Origin: JAIOQJ01 sp963718635 | Lineage (GTDB): Bacteria > Planctomycetota > Planctomycetia > Gemmatales > Gemmataceae | Length of the DNA stretch: 64,000 nucleotides | Assembly: GCA_963718635.1 (NCBI GenBank) | Contig: OY970367.1 | Location: forward strand, 3,410,001 to 3,474,000 | Reading direction: 5' to 3' | In this document: one piece after another, positions 43,551 through 55,200 of the stretch | Layout: each line of letters begins with the position of its first letter | Position numbering within the stretch: position 1 is the first letter of the stretch | The notes under the pieces: generated by a model | Told to the model about the DNA's origin: nothing | Seen by the model: the letters and a program-made list of their open reading frames with translations, nothing else | The model's database searches: none | Position numbers and translations under genes: made by a program

Positions 43551-45360
43551 GTGGCCAAGCTAGTAAGGGCGTGTGGGGGATGTCTTGGCACCAGAAGGCA
43601 TAAGGGCGCGGAAGACTGCGATAATTCCGGAGGAGCTGTCAAACGAGTATTGATTCCGGAGTGCCCGAGCTAACGCAGGGAACTGAAACATCTCAGTACC
43701 TGTAGGAAAAGAAAGCAAAAGCGACTCCCTCAGTAGCGGCGAGCGAAGGGGGACCAGCCTAAACCAAGGAAGCATGCTTCCTTGGGGTTGTAGGACCGCA
43801 TTTAGGATTCCAATTATCTTAGTCGAACGCCTCGGAATAGGCGACCACAGAAGGTGAAAGTCCTGTAGACGACAAGAGAAAGGACCGAGCGGTATCCTGA
43901 GTAGGACCATGCACGTGAAACGTGGTCTGAATCCGCGGGGACCATCCCGCAAGGCTAAGTACTCCCTGGTGACCGATAGCGAACCAAGTAGCGCGAGCGA
44001 AAGATGAAAAGAACCCCGACAAGGGGAGAGAAAAGAATCTGAAACCACATGCCTACAAGCGGTCGGAGGGCTATGACGCGTAAGCGTAATGCCTGACGGC
44101 GTGCCTTTTGCATAATGATCCGGCGACTTACCGTAACTGGCAAGATTAAGGGCCTCTGGCCTGAAGTCGTAGCGAAAGCGAGTCTGAAATGGGCGCCAAG
44201 TCAGGTGCGGTAGACGCGAAACCACGTGATCTACGCATGGCCAGGATGAAGTTGAGGTAATACTCAATGGAAGACCGAACTCACTAGTGTTGAAAAACTA
44301 GGGGATGAGCTGTGTGGAGGATTGAAAGTATCATCAAACGTGGAGATAGCTCGTTCTCTCCGAAATAACTTTAGGGTTAGCGTTCGAATAGTTGGCGTCG
44401 GGGGTAGAGCGACTGAATTCGAATGGGGGCCTACCCGGCTACCCATCGAAACCAAACTCCGAATACCGACGTACCAAGTTTGGGCAGCTAGACTGCGAGG
44501 GATAAGCTTCGTAGTCGAGAGGGGAACAACCCAGACCGCCTGCTAAGGTCCCTAAATCTTGCTCAGTGCGAAAGGAAGTTGAGTTCCTAGGACAGCCAGG
44601 ATGTTGGCTTAGAAGCAGCCACCATTTAAAAAGTGCGTAATAGCTTACTGGTCGAGGGACTCTGCGCCGATAATGAACGGGACTAAGCATGATACCGAAG
44701 CAGCGGATTGCGTAAGCAATGGTAGGAGAGCGTTGCCACAGCGGAGAAGCGGTACGGACAACGAACCGTGGAGCGGTGGCAAGTGAATATGCCGGAACGA
44801 GTAACGATAAAACGGGTGAGAATCCCGTTCGCCGTAAGCCTAAGGTTTCCTGGGGAAGGTAAATCCGCCCAGGGTTAGTCGGACCCTTAGACGAGGCCGA
44901 AAGGCGTAGTCGATGGACAGTAGGTTAATATTCCTACACCTTTTCTGGCGGTTGATGGCATCAGGACGTTGAACGGAATGGGTACGCCCGGTTAGAAATG
45001 GGCGATCCGCAAGGACGAGGACACATATGATTCCGAAGTCCCAGGAAGTTCAACCAAGAAAAGCCGATGTCGGACAAAAGAAAAGCCCGTACTAAAACTG
45101 ACACAGGTAGGCGAGATGAATATTCTAAGGCGCTCGAGAGAATGCTCGTGAAGGAACTCTGCAAATTAACTCCGTAACTTCGGGATAAGGAGTGCCTTTT
45201 GGGGTGTTAAAGCCTCGGGAGGCCGCAGTGAAAGGGATCTAGCGACTGTTTATCAAAAACACAGGTCTGTGCGAACACGTAAGTGGAAGTATACAGACTG
45301 ACGCCTGCCCGGTGCCGGTAAGTTAAGGAAGAGGGTTAGCCCCTTAAAAGGTGAAGCTCG

Positions 45361-46154
<794 letters not shown>

Positions 46155-46175
46155 GACGGTCCTAAGGTAGCGAAG

Positions 46176-46223
<48 letters not shown>

Positions 46224-46660
46224 TCACTGTCTCCACGAGCTACTCGGTGAAACTGTAGTCGTCGTGAAGATGCGACGTACCCGCAGTTAGACGGAAAGAC
46301 CCCGTGAACCTTAACTGTAGGATAGTATTGGGTTTAGACCCAACTTGCGTAGTGTAGCTGGGAGACTGTAAAGGGGGCGTCTCGGCGCCTCCGGAGTCGT
46401 CAATGAAACACCAGCCTGGTTGTGTTTGAATTCTAACTCGTGCAACACACACGTGGACAGTTCTATCTGGGCAGTTTGATTGGGGCGATCTCCTCCTAAA
46501 AGGTAACGGAGGAGTCCAAAGGTACCCTCAGCCCGGTTGGCAATCGGGCAGCGAGCGTAAAGGTAGAAGGGTGCTTGACTGCGAGCGCGATGGCGCGAGC
46601 AGGGACGAAAGTCGGGCTTAGTGATCCGGTGGTTCCGTATGGAAGGGCCATCGCTCAACA

Positions 46661-46696
<36 letters not shown>

Positions 46697-46732
46697 TCTG
46701 AGCGTTCATAGCGGCGAGGAGGTTTGGCACCT

Positions 46733-47130
46733 TAACACATTGGGGTGCTATGGGAGTAATCCCGTACCAAAAATTCGGCTTATAACGGCGAACCCGTCAG
46801 CATTGGCTCATGCGAAATCATGAGTTCGTATGCCCGGCAACACCGTGGGAAGTCTTTCGAAGATTGCGGAATGCGGAATTGGGAATGCGGAATAAAATCC
46901 GTGGCCTCCGTTCATCGAAAGTACGAATTCGGCTTTAATTCCGAGTTCCGAAATCCGAATTCCGAATTTGAAATGACCCCGTAACGACTGACCCGAAAGG
47001 GAAGGCTTGGACTACGAAGTTCAGGCAACACGCCGACTCCTGTCATTAATAGTCAGATCATGGCCTCACGGCCTACAATCGACGACAGGATGAAGACATA
47101 GTCTACGCCACAAGAAACTGTGGAATTCAG
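46733..47130 (+). mobile_element. Probable group I intron at the peptidyl-transferase loop (E. coli position about 2500)
   Basis: The universally conserved string GGCACCTCGATGTCGGCTC is split: GGCACCT ends at 46732 and CGATGTCGG resumes at 47133. The 400-base insert starts TAACACATT and carries a guide GGGGTG that pairs with CACCT of the exon (U-G at the splice site). Group I-like core elements are seen near AGTCAGATCATGG and GAAGACATAGTCTACG. A terminal G is at 47130, leaving TA before the exon, so the 3' border is uncertain by two bases. There is no ORF; an AT-rich set of GGAATGCGGAATT / AATTCCGAATT repeats sits in one peripheral stem. Confidence 0.75.
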
Positions 47131-47207
47131 TACGATGTCGGCTCATCGCATCCTGGGGGTGGAGAAGCTCCCAAGGGTTTGGCTGTTCGCCAATGAAAGC
47201 GGTACGT

Positions 47208-47242
<35 letters not shown>

Positions 47243-47598
47243 CCTATCTGCTGCGGGCGCAGGATACTTGAGAGGCTTTCTCCCTAGTACGAGAGGATTG
47301 GGAGGGACGCACCGCTGGCGTGCCAGTTGTGACGCTAGTCGCACCGCTGGGTAACTACGTGCGGAATGGATAAACGCTGAAGGCATATAAGCGTGAAACT
47401 TCCCTCAAGACTAGGTATCCTTGCTTTGCTGAAGGCTCCCGGTAGATCACCGGGTATATAGGTCAGGTGTGTAAGGCCAGTAATGGCTTGAGCTAACTGA
47501 TACTAACAGCCGAACGCTTGACCACACTTTTCTCTTCCTCGCTCGTGTGTTCTACGCAACTTCTTACCTTCCCGAATTGTTATCGATATTCAGGCGTC

Positions 47599-47709
47599 TC
47601 CCGGTGACTATACCTGTGTGGAAACTCCCGTTCCCATTCCGAACACGGCCGATAAGCACACAGGGCCGATGATAGTGCTTTCAGCGCGAAAGTAGGTCAT
47701 TGCCGGGTC
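47599..47709 (+). rRNA. rrf: 5S ribosomal RNA
   Basis: About 111 bases, with the closing stem CCCGGTGAC / GTCATTGCCGGG, the GTGTGGAAACTCCCGTTCCC...CCGAACACGG loop B region and the AGTAGGTC end. It is 73 bases after 23S and ahead of a strong terminator. Confidence 0.93.
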
Positions 47710-47717
47710 ATTTAAAA

Positions 47718-47746
47718 CCCTCCGAGCTTGCTCGGAGGGTTTTTTT
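47718..47746 (+). terminator. Intrinsic terminator of the rRNA operon
   Basis: CCCTCCGAG (47718-47726), loop CTTG, CTCGGAGGG (47731-47739), followed by seven T. A perfect 9-bp stem only 9 bases after the 5S end. Confidence 0.95.
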
Positions 47747-47795
47747 GTTGTCGTCTTTCCATTTGCGTCATGCGTTCATCGCAGCCGATAGGGGA

Positions 47796-48149
47796 ATGCT
47801 CCCAGCAGACCTTCGAGGCACTCAATTCGAATTGTTTTTGCGAGGCGTTCTTCAAGAATTTGGCTATGTCGTTGAATCCGTGGGAGGATCTGGGGACCAA
47901 GGCGCCGACTTGATTATCACCAAACACGGAAATCGAATTTTAATTCAAGCGAAAGGGTATGAGGGAGGGGTAGGCAATTTGGCGGTACAGCAAGCGTACA
48001 CTGGTAAGACGGTTCATCGGTGTTCTCGGTGCATCGCAATTACGAACAGTCGGTTCACTGCAGGAGCAAAGGAAGCTGCGCAAGCCGTCCAGTGCCAGCT
48101 AATTGACGGGGAGCATATCCCTGCACTAATTCGGGGCGAAATATTGTAA
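47796..48149 (+). CDS. Mrr-type restriction endonuclease-like protein
   Basis: A 117-residue PD-(D/E)xK nuclease of the Mrr catalytic type. The full core is visible: TQFELFLRGVLQEFGYVVESVGGSGDQGADLII with the catalytic Asp, then RILIQAKGYEGGVGN (QxK) and the helix AVQQAYTGK, followed by CIAITNSRFTAGAKEAA. ATG 47796 is used. There is no N-terminal DNA-binding domain, so it is either a stand-alone catalytic domain or the remainder of a longer gene cut at the rRNA terminator, which lies 50 bases upstream. Confidence 0.85.
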   Translation: MLPADLRGTQFELFLRGVLQEFGYVVESVGGSGDQGADLIITKHGNRILIQAKGYEGGVGNLAVQQAYTGKTVHRCSRCIAITNSRFTAGAKEAAQAVQCQLIDGEHIPALIRGEIL

Positions 48150-48181
48150 AGGGTTCTCGGCCGTTTGCATTTCATCATGCA

Positions 48182-49048
48182 TTATCGACCACTATTCGCT
48201 CGCTTAATTTGCTCCTCAAGTTCCTTGATCCGTGCTTGGAGCGTCATGCGAGCCTCTCGCTCTTTGGCCGCCGTTCGCTCCGCCTCCACTCGCGCTTGAT
48301 CCATCTCCACCATCGATTCCTTGCGTTTGCCTTTTTTGTCGTAACAGACGAGCCGGCCTTCCTCGACGCCAAGCCAGAGATTGACTTCCGGCAGCCACAC
48401 GCGGCCGTCTTCGTTGGCGGGCAACGAGAAGTAGCCGCCGATGTCGGGTGAGAGATGATAGTCGAGAAGCGTCAGGCTGCGCGAATCGTCGCGTTCCTGG
48501 GCGTCGGCGATTACATAATGGGGAACTTCCTGTTTGGCATATTCGCGCACTTTGTTCACGAGGTCGGTCGATCGCGTGGCGGGCGACGTGATTTCCACGA
48601 TCAAGGCGGGCTTGGTCCTTTCCTTGACGACATTGAATGTCGACCGCCAGCGCTGTGAGCCGCGCACGTTGAAAATGACTGCGATGTCGGGCCCATGAGC
48701 GTACTTGCCCAGCCGATCCCAAGCGATCCGGCAGTCGCCGAGCACTTGGGCGTCTTTCGTCTTGGCGACCGCGACTTCCAAAACGCCATAAAGGTAAAAA
48801 GCATCCTGCCAGTGCGCTTGGCTCAATAAGCGGAAGTCCTCTTCTTGGGGGTGCAGCACGTCTTCCAACGTCAAGGGGACTTGCACTGTCTGCTCCCCGC
48901 CGTTCTTGCCCGCTTTCTTCACGTAACGCCATCCGTAAGCGAAGCGGTCTTTCCGATCGACCGGTTCGTTCAAGTCGCCTAGCGAGGCGAGCAGGCCCGA
49001 CGACATTCCAATGCCATTCGCTGGAGTTGTTCGCATGAGAGCCATCAT
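48182..49048 (-). CDS. Uma2 family (DUF820) endonuclease-like protein
   Basis: A 288-residue Uma2-family protein with a PD-(D/E)xK-like fold. The core shows GPDIAVIFNVRG, PALIVEITSPATRSTDLVNKVREYAKQEVPHYVIAD and LTLLDYHLSPDIGGY, and the C-terminus has a charged coiled coil (VEAERTAAKEREARMTLQ). Such genes are greatly expanded in cyanobacteria and Planctomycetota; the biological role is not known. The start may be ATG 49048, 49045 or 49036. It is read toward the Mrr-like gene. Confidence 0.88.
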   Translation of the reverse strand: MMALMRTTPANGIGMSSGLLASLGDLNEPVDRKDRFAYGWRYVKKAGKNGGEQTVQVPLTLEDVLHPQEEDFRLLSQAHWQDAFYLYGVLEVAVAKTKDAQVLGDCRIAWDRLGKYAHGPDIAVIFNVRGSQRWRSTFNVVKERTKPALIVEITSPATRSTDLVNKVREYAKQEVPHYVIADAQERDDSRSLTLLDYHLSPDIGGYFSLPANEDGRVWLPEVNLWLGVEEGRLVCYDKKGKRKESMVEMDQARVEAERTAAKEREARMTLQARIKELEEQIKRANSGR

Positions 49049-49363
49049 ACCATTTCGCGTCGCAAAGCGGAAGCGGAGGCGTGCTCTCGCTAACGTTCGA
49101 GAATCGCCTGGATCATGCTTCGGGACCGTGTGAATTTCATCGATTCTTCGAGGAAGGCGTAGCGTTCAAGCAAACAGATGCGCATCTCGATTCCAACGAG
49201 GTGCAAAGGCTTAAACGTTTTCAATCTATTACATCGTCCGCCCGCCATCCACCGAAATCACCAGTACCGCCGTCAAACTCTGGCCTGCGGACGTACACGC
49301 TGACACAAGCCTCAAGCGCCAGTTTTGAAGTTGCGCGGTACCAGGCGGCTTGGAGGGTATTGA

Positions 49364-49749
49364 GAGCCCAAAGCGCAAGCAAGGGAAGGCGTTAGGAAAA
49401 AATGGGCCTTTCCTTGCTTGCGCTTTGGGCTCTCATTGACCCAATAAATTCGTCGTGATTCCGCTAGCGCACAACTTCAAAAAGCGCCAGCGAAGGGCAA
49501 CGAAATTCTTCACGGGCACTTTATGCTCGTGGCTGTCTCTTGGTTTTGAGCCTGAAGAGCCCGAAGCGCAAGCAAGGGAAGGCGTTAGGAAAAAATGGGC
49601 CTTTCCTTGCTTGCGCTTCGGGCTCTCATTGACCCAATAAATTCGTCGTGATTCCGCTAGCGCGCAACTTCAAAAAGCGCCAGCGAAGGGCAACGAAATT
49701 CTTCACGGGCACTTTATGCTCGTGGCTGTCTCTTGGTTTTGAGCCTGAA
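49364..49749. repeat. Tandem duplication of a 193-base hairpin unit
   Basis: Two almost identical units (49364-49556 and 49557-49749) follow each other. Each opens with a hairpin whose arms are GAGCCCRAAGCGCAAGCAAG and CTTGCTTGCGCTTYGGGCTC and goes on with the shared segment CCCAATAAATTCGTCGTGAT to GTCTCTTGGTTTTGAGCCTG. The second unit runs directly into the family 1 palindrome. No gene is seen in the field from 49049 to 50465. Confidence 0.88.
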
Positions 49750-50040
49750 AGGCTCATTCTGCCAGCCCAGGCCGGAGACCCGGCATGCCGGGTCGGAGGC
49801 CTGGGTTTATGGGTAGCCGTGTCTCATCGGCCCTGTAAGGACCGTTCATCGGCGACCTCTCGGTAAAACGGATTTTGTCCGCTCAGAATTCTCGAAAATC
49901 ATCACATTGGACGAAGGGATTGCAAGTGTTTCAGCATGAACGGCCCTTACAGGGCCGAGTCAGCTGATACAGTGCACCCAGGCCTTCGTCCCTTTCAGGG
50001 ACTACGGCCTGGGCTGGCAGAATGAGCCTTTCAGGCTCGA
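49738..50040. repeat. Nested palindromic element, family 1, copy c
   Basis: About 303 bases with ends TTTGAGCCTGAAAGGCTC and GAGCCTTTCAGGCTCGA. The arrangement is the same as in copy b at 11977-12280, including the central segment with GACGAAGGGATTGCAAGTG, which makes the two clearly homologous over their full length. Confidence 0.88.
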
Positions 50041-50174
50041 ACGCAAAAAACTACCTGATTTTTGTGTAAGCGACGAGGGTTCATCGGGGCCGCCTTTCGG
50101 CCCTCACAGTCAATTGAGTGAACAATATTTCCGCGATGAAGAAGCCGTTCACAAACTCGTAAGCCGAAGCATTT

Positions 50175-50351
50175 AGCCCCCGGTGAATACACCGGGGGCG
50201 GTGCGCTTGCCCTCGTGTATTCACGGGGCCGTCGCTGCCTCTCGTGTATTTACGGGGCGGTGCGCTTGCCCCCGTGTATTCACGGCGCCGTGCGCTGCCT
50301 CTTGTATTCACGCGGCCGGGCGCTGCCCCCGGTGTATTCACGGGGGGCTAA
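50175..50351. repeat. Imperfect tandem repeats with GTGTATTCACGG core
   Basis: Five to six imperfect units of about 30 bases (core GTGTATTCACGGGGC followed by GCGCTTGCC-type sequence) make up this stretch. The whole is framed by TTTAGCCCCCGGTGAATACA and TGTATTCACGGGGGGCTAAA in inverted orientation, so it can also close on itself as one long stem. Units differ from each other by several bases. It lies 120 bases upstream of the kinase gene. Confidence 0.75.
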
Positions 50352-50465
50352 ATGGTTGCATAGACTAATCACCCGCTCCTTGAAATCCCGCTTATTACCT
50401 TGCCATTGGCATCCCTTTCGACTCAAATAAGCTGGTCAGGTTCCAAACCGTTCAGAGTGGTGCCC

Positions 50466-52273
50466 ATGAATAGCGCTGATTCCCCATCGCCGCGCGTCGA
50501 TCCCGTTCGGACGGGGGGTTCTCACGCCGGGCCGGATCGTTCCACGCATTCCGAAGCGGAGATGCCGACCTGCGCACCGACGAGGTGTCCGAGGCGTCGG
50601 TCGTTTCCGACGTCAAAGTCGGTATGCAGTTGGCCGGCTATCGCTTGACGAAAAAGCTGGGCGAAGGGGGAATGGGCCTTGTGTTTGAGGCCGAGGATCC
50701 AAGGCTTAAGCGCCGGGTGGCCATGAAGGTGATGAAGCCCGAAGTGGCGCTTAAAGAAACGCATCGCCTGCGCTTCCTGCGCGAAGCCCAAGCCGCCGCG
50801 GCTGTAGAGCACGATCATATCGTTCCCATTCTTCAAGTCGGCGAAGAGTCCGGCATTCCATTCATTGTCATGCCGTTTTTGAAGGGCGAGCCGCTCGACG
50901 TTCGACTGAAACGGGGTCGGCTCGATGTTTCCGAAATCATTACCATCGGGCTGCAGACCGCCGAGGGGCTGGCCGCCGCCCATCAGCAAGGGCTGATCCA
51001 TCGCGATATCAAGCCGGCCAACGTCTGGCTGGAATCGGGATCGGCGCACGCGGAATCGCGACAGCCACTTCGAGTCAAAATCCTCGACTTCGGCCTGGCA
51101 CGCATCTCGGGGGACGAAGGCAATCTCACACAATCGGGCGCCATCATGGGCACGCCCGCTTACATGGCGCCAGAGCAAGCGCGCGGTCGATCCGTCGATC
51201 ATCGGGCCGATCTCTGGAGCCTGGGCGTCATGCTCTATGAAATGACGACGGGCCGTCGTCCTTTCACGGGCAGCGACACGATGGCGATTTTAACTGCGCT
51301 TGCTCTCGATATTCCTGCCCCGCCCATCGCAGTGGTTCCCAGCCTGCCGCCGGTCCTGTCGCAAGTCGTCATGAAATTGCTGGAAAAGGACCCGACCAAG
51401 CGAACGGCCTCGGCTCGCGAAGTCGTGAATGCCTTGCAGAATCTGCTCCCCAAAAACACCGTTATCGTGGTAACTCAGGCGAAGGTTGAAGAGTTCAACC
51501 CTTGGGCCGACATCGACGACGACCAGACCGATGTCACCCCCTCGGCGAAGTCGCCGGCGTTAAAGAAACCCGAACCCCCGAGCGGTAAAGCGAAGCCTAT
51601 CAGCGCCAAGGCAAACCCGGTTAGCGGCAAGGCGAAACCCGTTAGTCGTGTCGCGGACAAGAAGCCCGTTAGCCGCGACGCGGAGGCTTTGCGCAGCGCT
51701 TCGCTTGACGGCAGGGGCTCCAAGAAAAAGTTCTTCATCGGCGGCGCCATCCTCGGGTTGCTCGCGCTGGTCGCCGTCGTCATCGTCATCGTCCGCGATA
51801 AAAATGGCAACAAGATCGCAGAAGTGAACGTGCCCAAGGATGGCATGGTGGAGATCAAGGATCCGAAGACCGGCGTCACCAAGAAAGTGGACATTGCCGA
51901 GAAAAAGGAGCCGGTTGAAGTTGCGTTGAACACCCCGACCGGCAAATACGCTCTTGAATTCGACGGTAAAAGCCGCGTCGAGTTGCCGCCTTCCTTGGTT
52001 TTGGCTCATGTCGCGCCCTATACGCTGGAAGCCTGGGCGACTCCAGCGCTCGCTCAATATGACGAGTACGCGGGCATCGTGCGCTTTGGCGGACAGACTT
52101 CGCTGACTGTACTCGATCGCGAAAAGTGGTCATTTGAGCTGCAGCAAACCAGCGGCCACAATCATCTCAGCGGTCCGATCCAAGCGCGAAGCGCGTTCAC
52201 CTCGCGGGTGTGCGCGGCGATCGCGAAATGCGTTTCTTCGTGGATGGCAAACTGGTCGGCCGCCAAGCGTTGA
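50466..52273 (+). CDS. Giant Ser/Thr protein kinase, part 1: kinase domain, TM helix, first LamG
   Basis: This is the first part of one gene that I believe runs to 60578. A PknB-type kinase domain occupies about 265 residues: Gly loop KLGEGGMGLVFEA, Lys in RVAMKVMKP, catalytic LIHRDIKPANVW, Mg-binding ILDFGLA, GTPAYMAPEQA. A Lys/Pro-rich linker follows (KPISAKANPVSGKAKPVS), then one transmembrane helix (FFIGGAILGLLALVAVVIVIV) and the start of a LamG-type domain (KYALEFDGKSRVELPPSLVL). The kinase is cytosolic and the rest extracytoplasmic. The frame is open from GTG 50585; ATG 50466 in another frame (MNSADSPSPRVDPVRTGG) looks like the true N-terminus, joined by one shift. A further shift near 52180 leads to part 2. 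Bases 51668-51698 of the linker match a hairpin arm found after pdxA. Confidence 0.85.
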
Positions 52274-55200
52274 AACTCGACCCCCTCGCCATACCCACAA
52301 CCGACGCAATGATCGGTTTTGCCAAGAACGGTTTCGTCGGCCAGATCGACGAAGTCCGCATTTCAAAAATCGCTCGCTACAGCCAAGACTTCGCACCCGC
52401 TGCCCGCTTCCAACCCGACGCCGACACTCTGGCCCTATATCACATGGACGAAGGCCAAGGCGACGAACTCAAAGACTCTTCCGGCAACAACCATCACGGC
52501 AAGATCGTCGGGGCGAAGTGGGTGAAGGTTTCTGTCCCACCGCCTGCAAGCGCCGTCCTAATGTTTGATGGAACGGGGCAGGTTAGTCTCCCCGCGTCGT
52601 TAAAGGTCGATCCGAGGAAGCCGTATACGCTGGAGGCTTACGCCACACCGTCCGAGCTATCAAACGTTACCCAGACGGTTGTGGCCGCCAACGAGAATTC
52701 CGGCATCTTCTTGCAGAGGGCGAGCGGGTTCTGGCGGGCCCAAGCGCATAGTGCGGAGTTTAGTGCGCTCAGCCTTGAGCCGGCGGCGTTGAACCGGAAG
52801 GTACATCTGGCCGCCGTGTTCAAAGACAAGCAGATCCATTTGTATGTGGATGGGCAACTCGCTCGCGTCAGCGAAATCGAGTCCGACCCGCCAGCCAAGG
52901 CTGCGACCTCCAAGTTTTATGTGAGCAAGGCCGTCGAACCATTTCACGGGACCATTGCCGAGGTCCGCATTTCCGGCGTTGCCCGGTACGACAAGAACTT
53001 CACTCCTGCGGAGCGCTTTGTACCCGATAAGGACACCATCGCCCTGTATCACATGGATGAGGGCGAAGGGGACGTTCTAAAGGATTCCTCCGGGAACGGG
53101 CACGACGGCAAGATCACCGGCGCGAAGTGGGTGAAGGCAACTGCGACTCCGCCGGCGGACGCTCCAGCGAAATTCGCCTTGGGGTTCGAGGGCAACGGCA
53201 AGGTCGTCGTCCCGAACCTGGAACTTACCGCCGACGGGCCGCGCACCTACGAAGCCTACGTTCTTGCCCTAGATCGATCGACCTTGCTCGGCCGGTTCCG
53301 CCACACTCAGCTCATGATCTCCGACAAACGGCAACTTCAGTTCTATGTCTTATCGACAACCGGCGCCGTGCGCGTCCAGGGCGCCGAGGTTCCGGCCGGA
53401 CGGTACGTTCACATCGCGGGGGTCGTCAGCAACGGCGAGGCCCGGCTGTACATGGACGGCAAGCTGGTTGGCCGTGGCATGCTCAAGGACCCGCTGTTGG
53501 CCGACACGTCGGGCATCTGGCAGATCGGCGACGACCGGTTCGTCGGGCAATTGCGCGAGATCCGGGTGTCGAACGCCGCCCGCTACGACAAGGACTTTAC
53601 GCCCGACCGCCGGTTCAACCCCGACAAAGATACCGTCGCACTGTATCACTGCGACGAAGGCGAAGGTGACACGCTCAAGGACTCCTCCGGCAACAACCAT
53701 CACGGGAAGATCACCGGCGCGAAATGGGTGAAGGGCGACGGGGCATCGGTGAATCCTGCCACGCACCCGCAGCAATCGAAGTTCGCCCTACAGTTTGAGG
53801 CGAACAGGCCCAACGAACCGTGGCATACCGTAGATTTTCCCTCCTTCAAAGCGGACTTTTTCGCGCCCCGGACATTTGAAGGGTACATTACGCCCATGAG
53901 CACGACTGGCGCCTCGCTGGTCGGCTGGGACGATCTTTTCTCAATAAATGCCACCAAAGGAATGTGGTCGTTTGATTTTCGAGGTATTGATCCGGCAGGC
54001 AAAGTTGTCAGGGTGCCTGTTGCCAGTTCGATTCCTATCACCCAAGGTAAGAAGTCGCATGTCGCCCTGGTGTTCACCGGTCGGCAATTTCGGCTGTTTG
54101 TTGATGGAAAGCTGGCGATCGCGAAAGACGTAGGTGACCTGACGTTCGATAAGAGAAAAGGGCCCTTAGCTCTTGCATACAATTTTACGGGCCAGATCAC
54201 GGAAATCCGTGCGTCCAATGTCGCACGATACGAGGACGCCTTCACGCCGCAGATGCGATTCGAAGCCGACAAGGACACGCTCGCCCTCTACCACTTCGAC
54301 GAAGGCGAAGGCAACATCCTCAAAGATTCCTCCGGCAATAACCATCACGGGAAGATTATCGGCGCGAAGTGGGTGAAGGCGGAGGGATCGTCGGTCGCGC
54401 CGCCGAACACAGGCCTAAGCTCTTTCGACAAGCTGCGTCGCGAGGATATCTCCGCCGCAAAATTCAAAAACGCGGGGTACGCCGATACCGCCAAGGCGCC
54501 TAAAGAGATTGTTGCCATTTTCGATGCCGGCGACGACAAAGGCCAGAACATCGTTCAAGAAATAGCTTTGAGTCCCAACGACGAAATGTTGGCGCTGGTC
54601 TCGCCTGATGGTGTCGATTTCATTGAAGTCGCAAACGGCAAACAACGCCGAGGCGTTATCCGCGGTGCGCATCGGTATTCAACGTTTTCCCGAGACGGCA
54701 AACTTCTGGCCGCAACGACTTTTAACAGGGCGAATTTGTACGATGTCGCAACCGGTAAAATCTTTCAGACTTTGTGCGATCATTCAGCCTCTGCCACTTT
54801 CGGCCCTGGCGACCGGGAAGTCTATTTTTCCTCGACGCCGTTGCAACGTCGGATTGTTGCCGAAGGAGCCCCCATCCTTAAAGATCAGCCGTCCTTCCTG
54901 GAAGGCGGCGACCTTAAGGTTGGCGTTCCAACGTTGAATCCAGACGGTACTCGACTCGCGGGTTCACTTCAGGCGCCCGGGGCCGTCAGTACAAAGGCTT
55001 ATTCGCTTAAAATGTGGGATCCTAAGAGCGGCAAGCTGATCGCCACTCTTTATGAAAATTACCGAGCACCGGCGTATGTACGGTTCAGTTCGGATGGCAG
55101 ATCTCTAATCTACAATTCCCTCTATGGCCATCACGTGCGCGTTCACGATGGCGCGACTGGAGAACCACTTCATATCTATCGCGGCCATGAGGGTCGTACT

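Noticed and set aside
43560..44267. Long minus-strand open frame inside the 23S gene
   Set aside because: It is the complement of conserved 23S sequence; rRNA genes often give such spurious frames.
50175..50351. Repeat array that could be taken for CRISPR
   Set aside because: Units are imperfect, there are no distinct unique spacers, the array is framed by its own inverted ends, and no cas gene is in the window.
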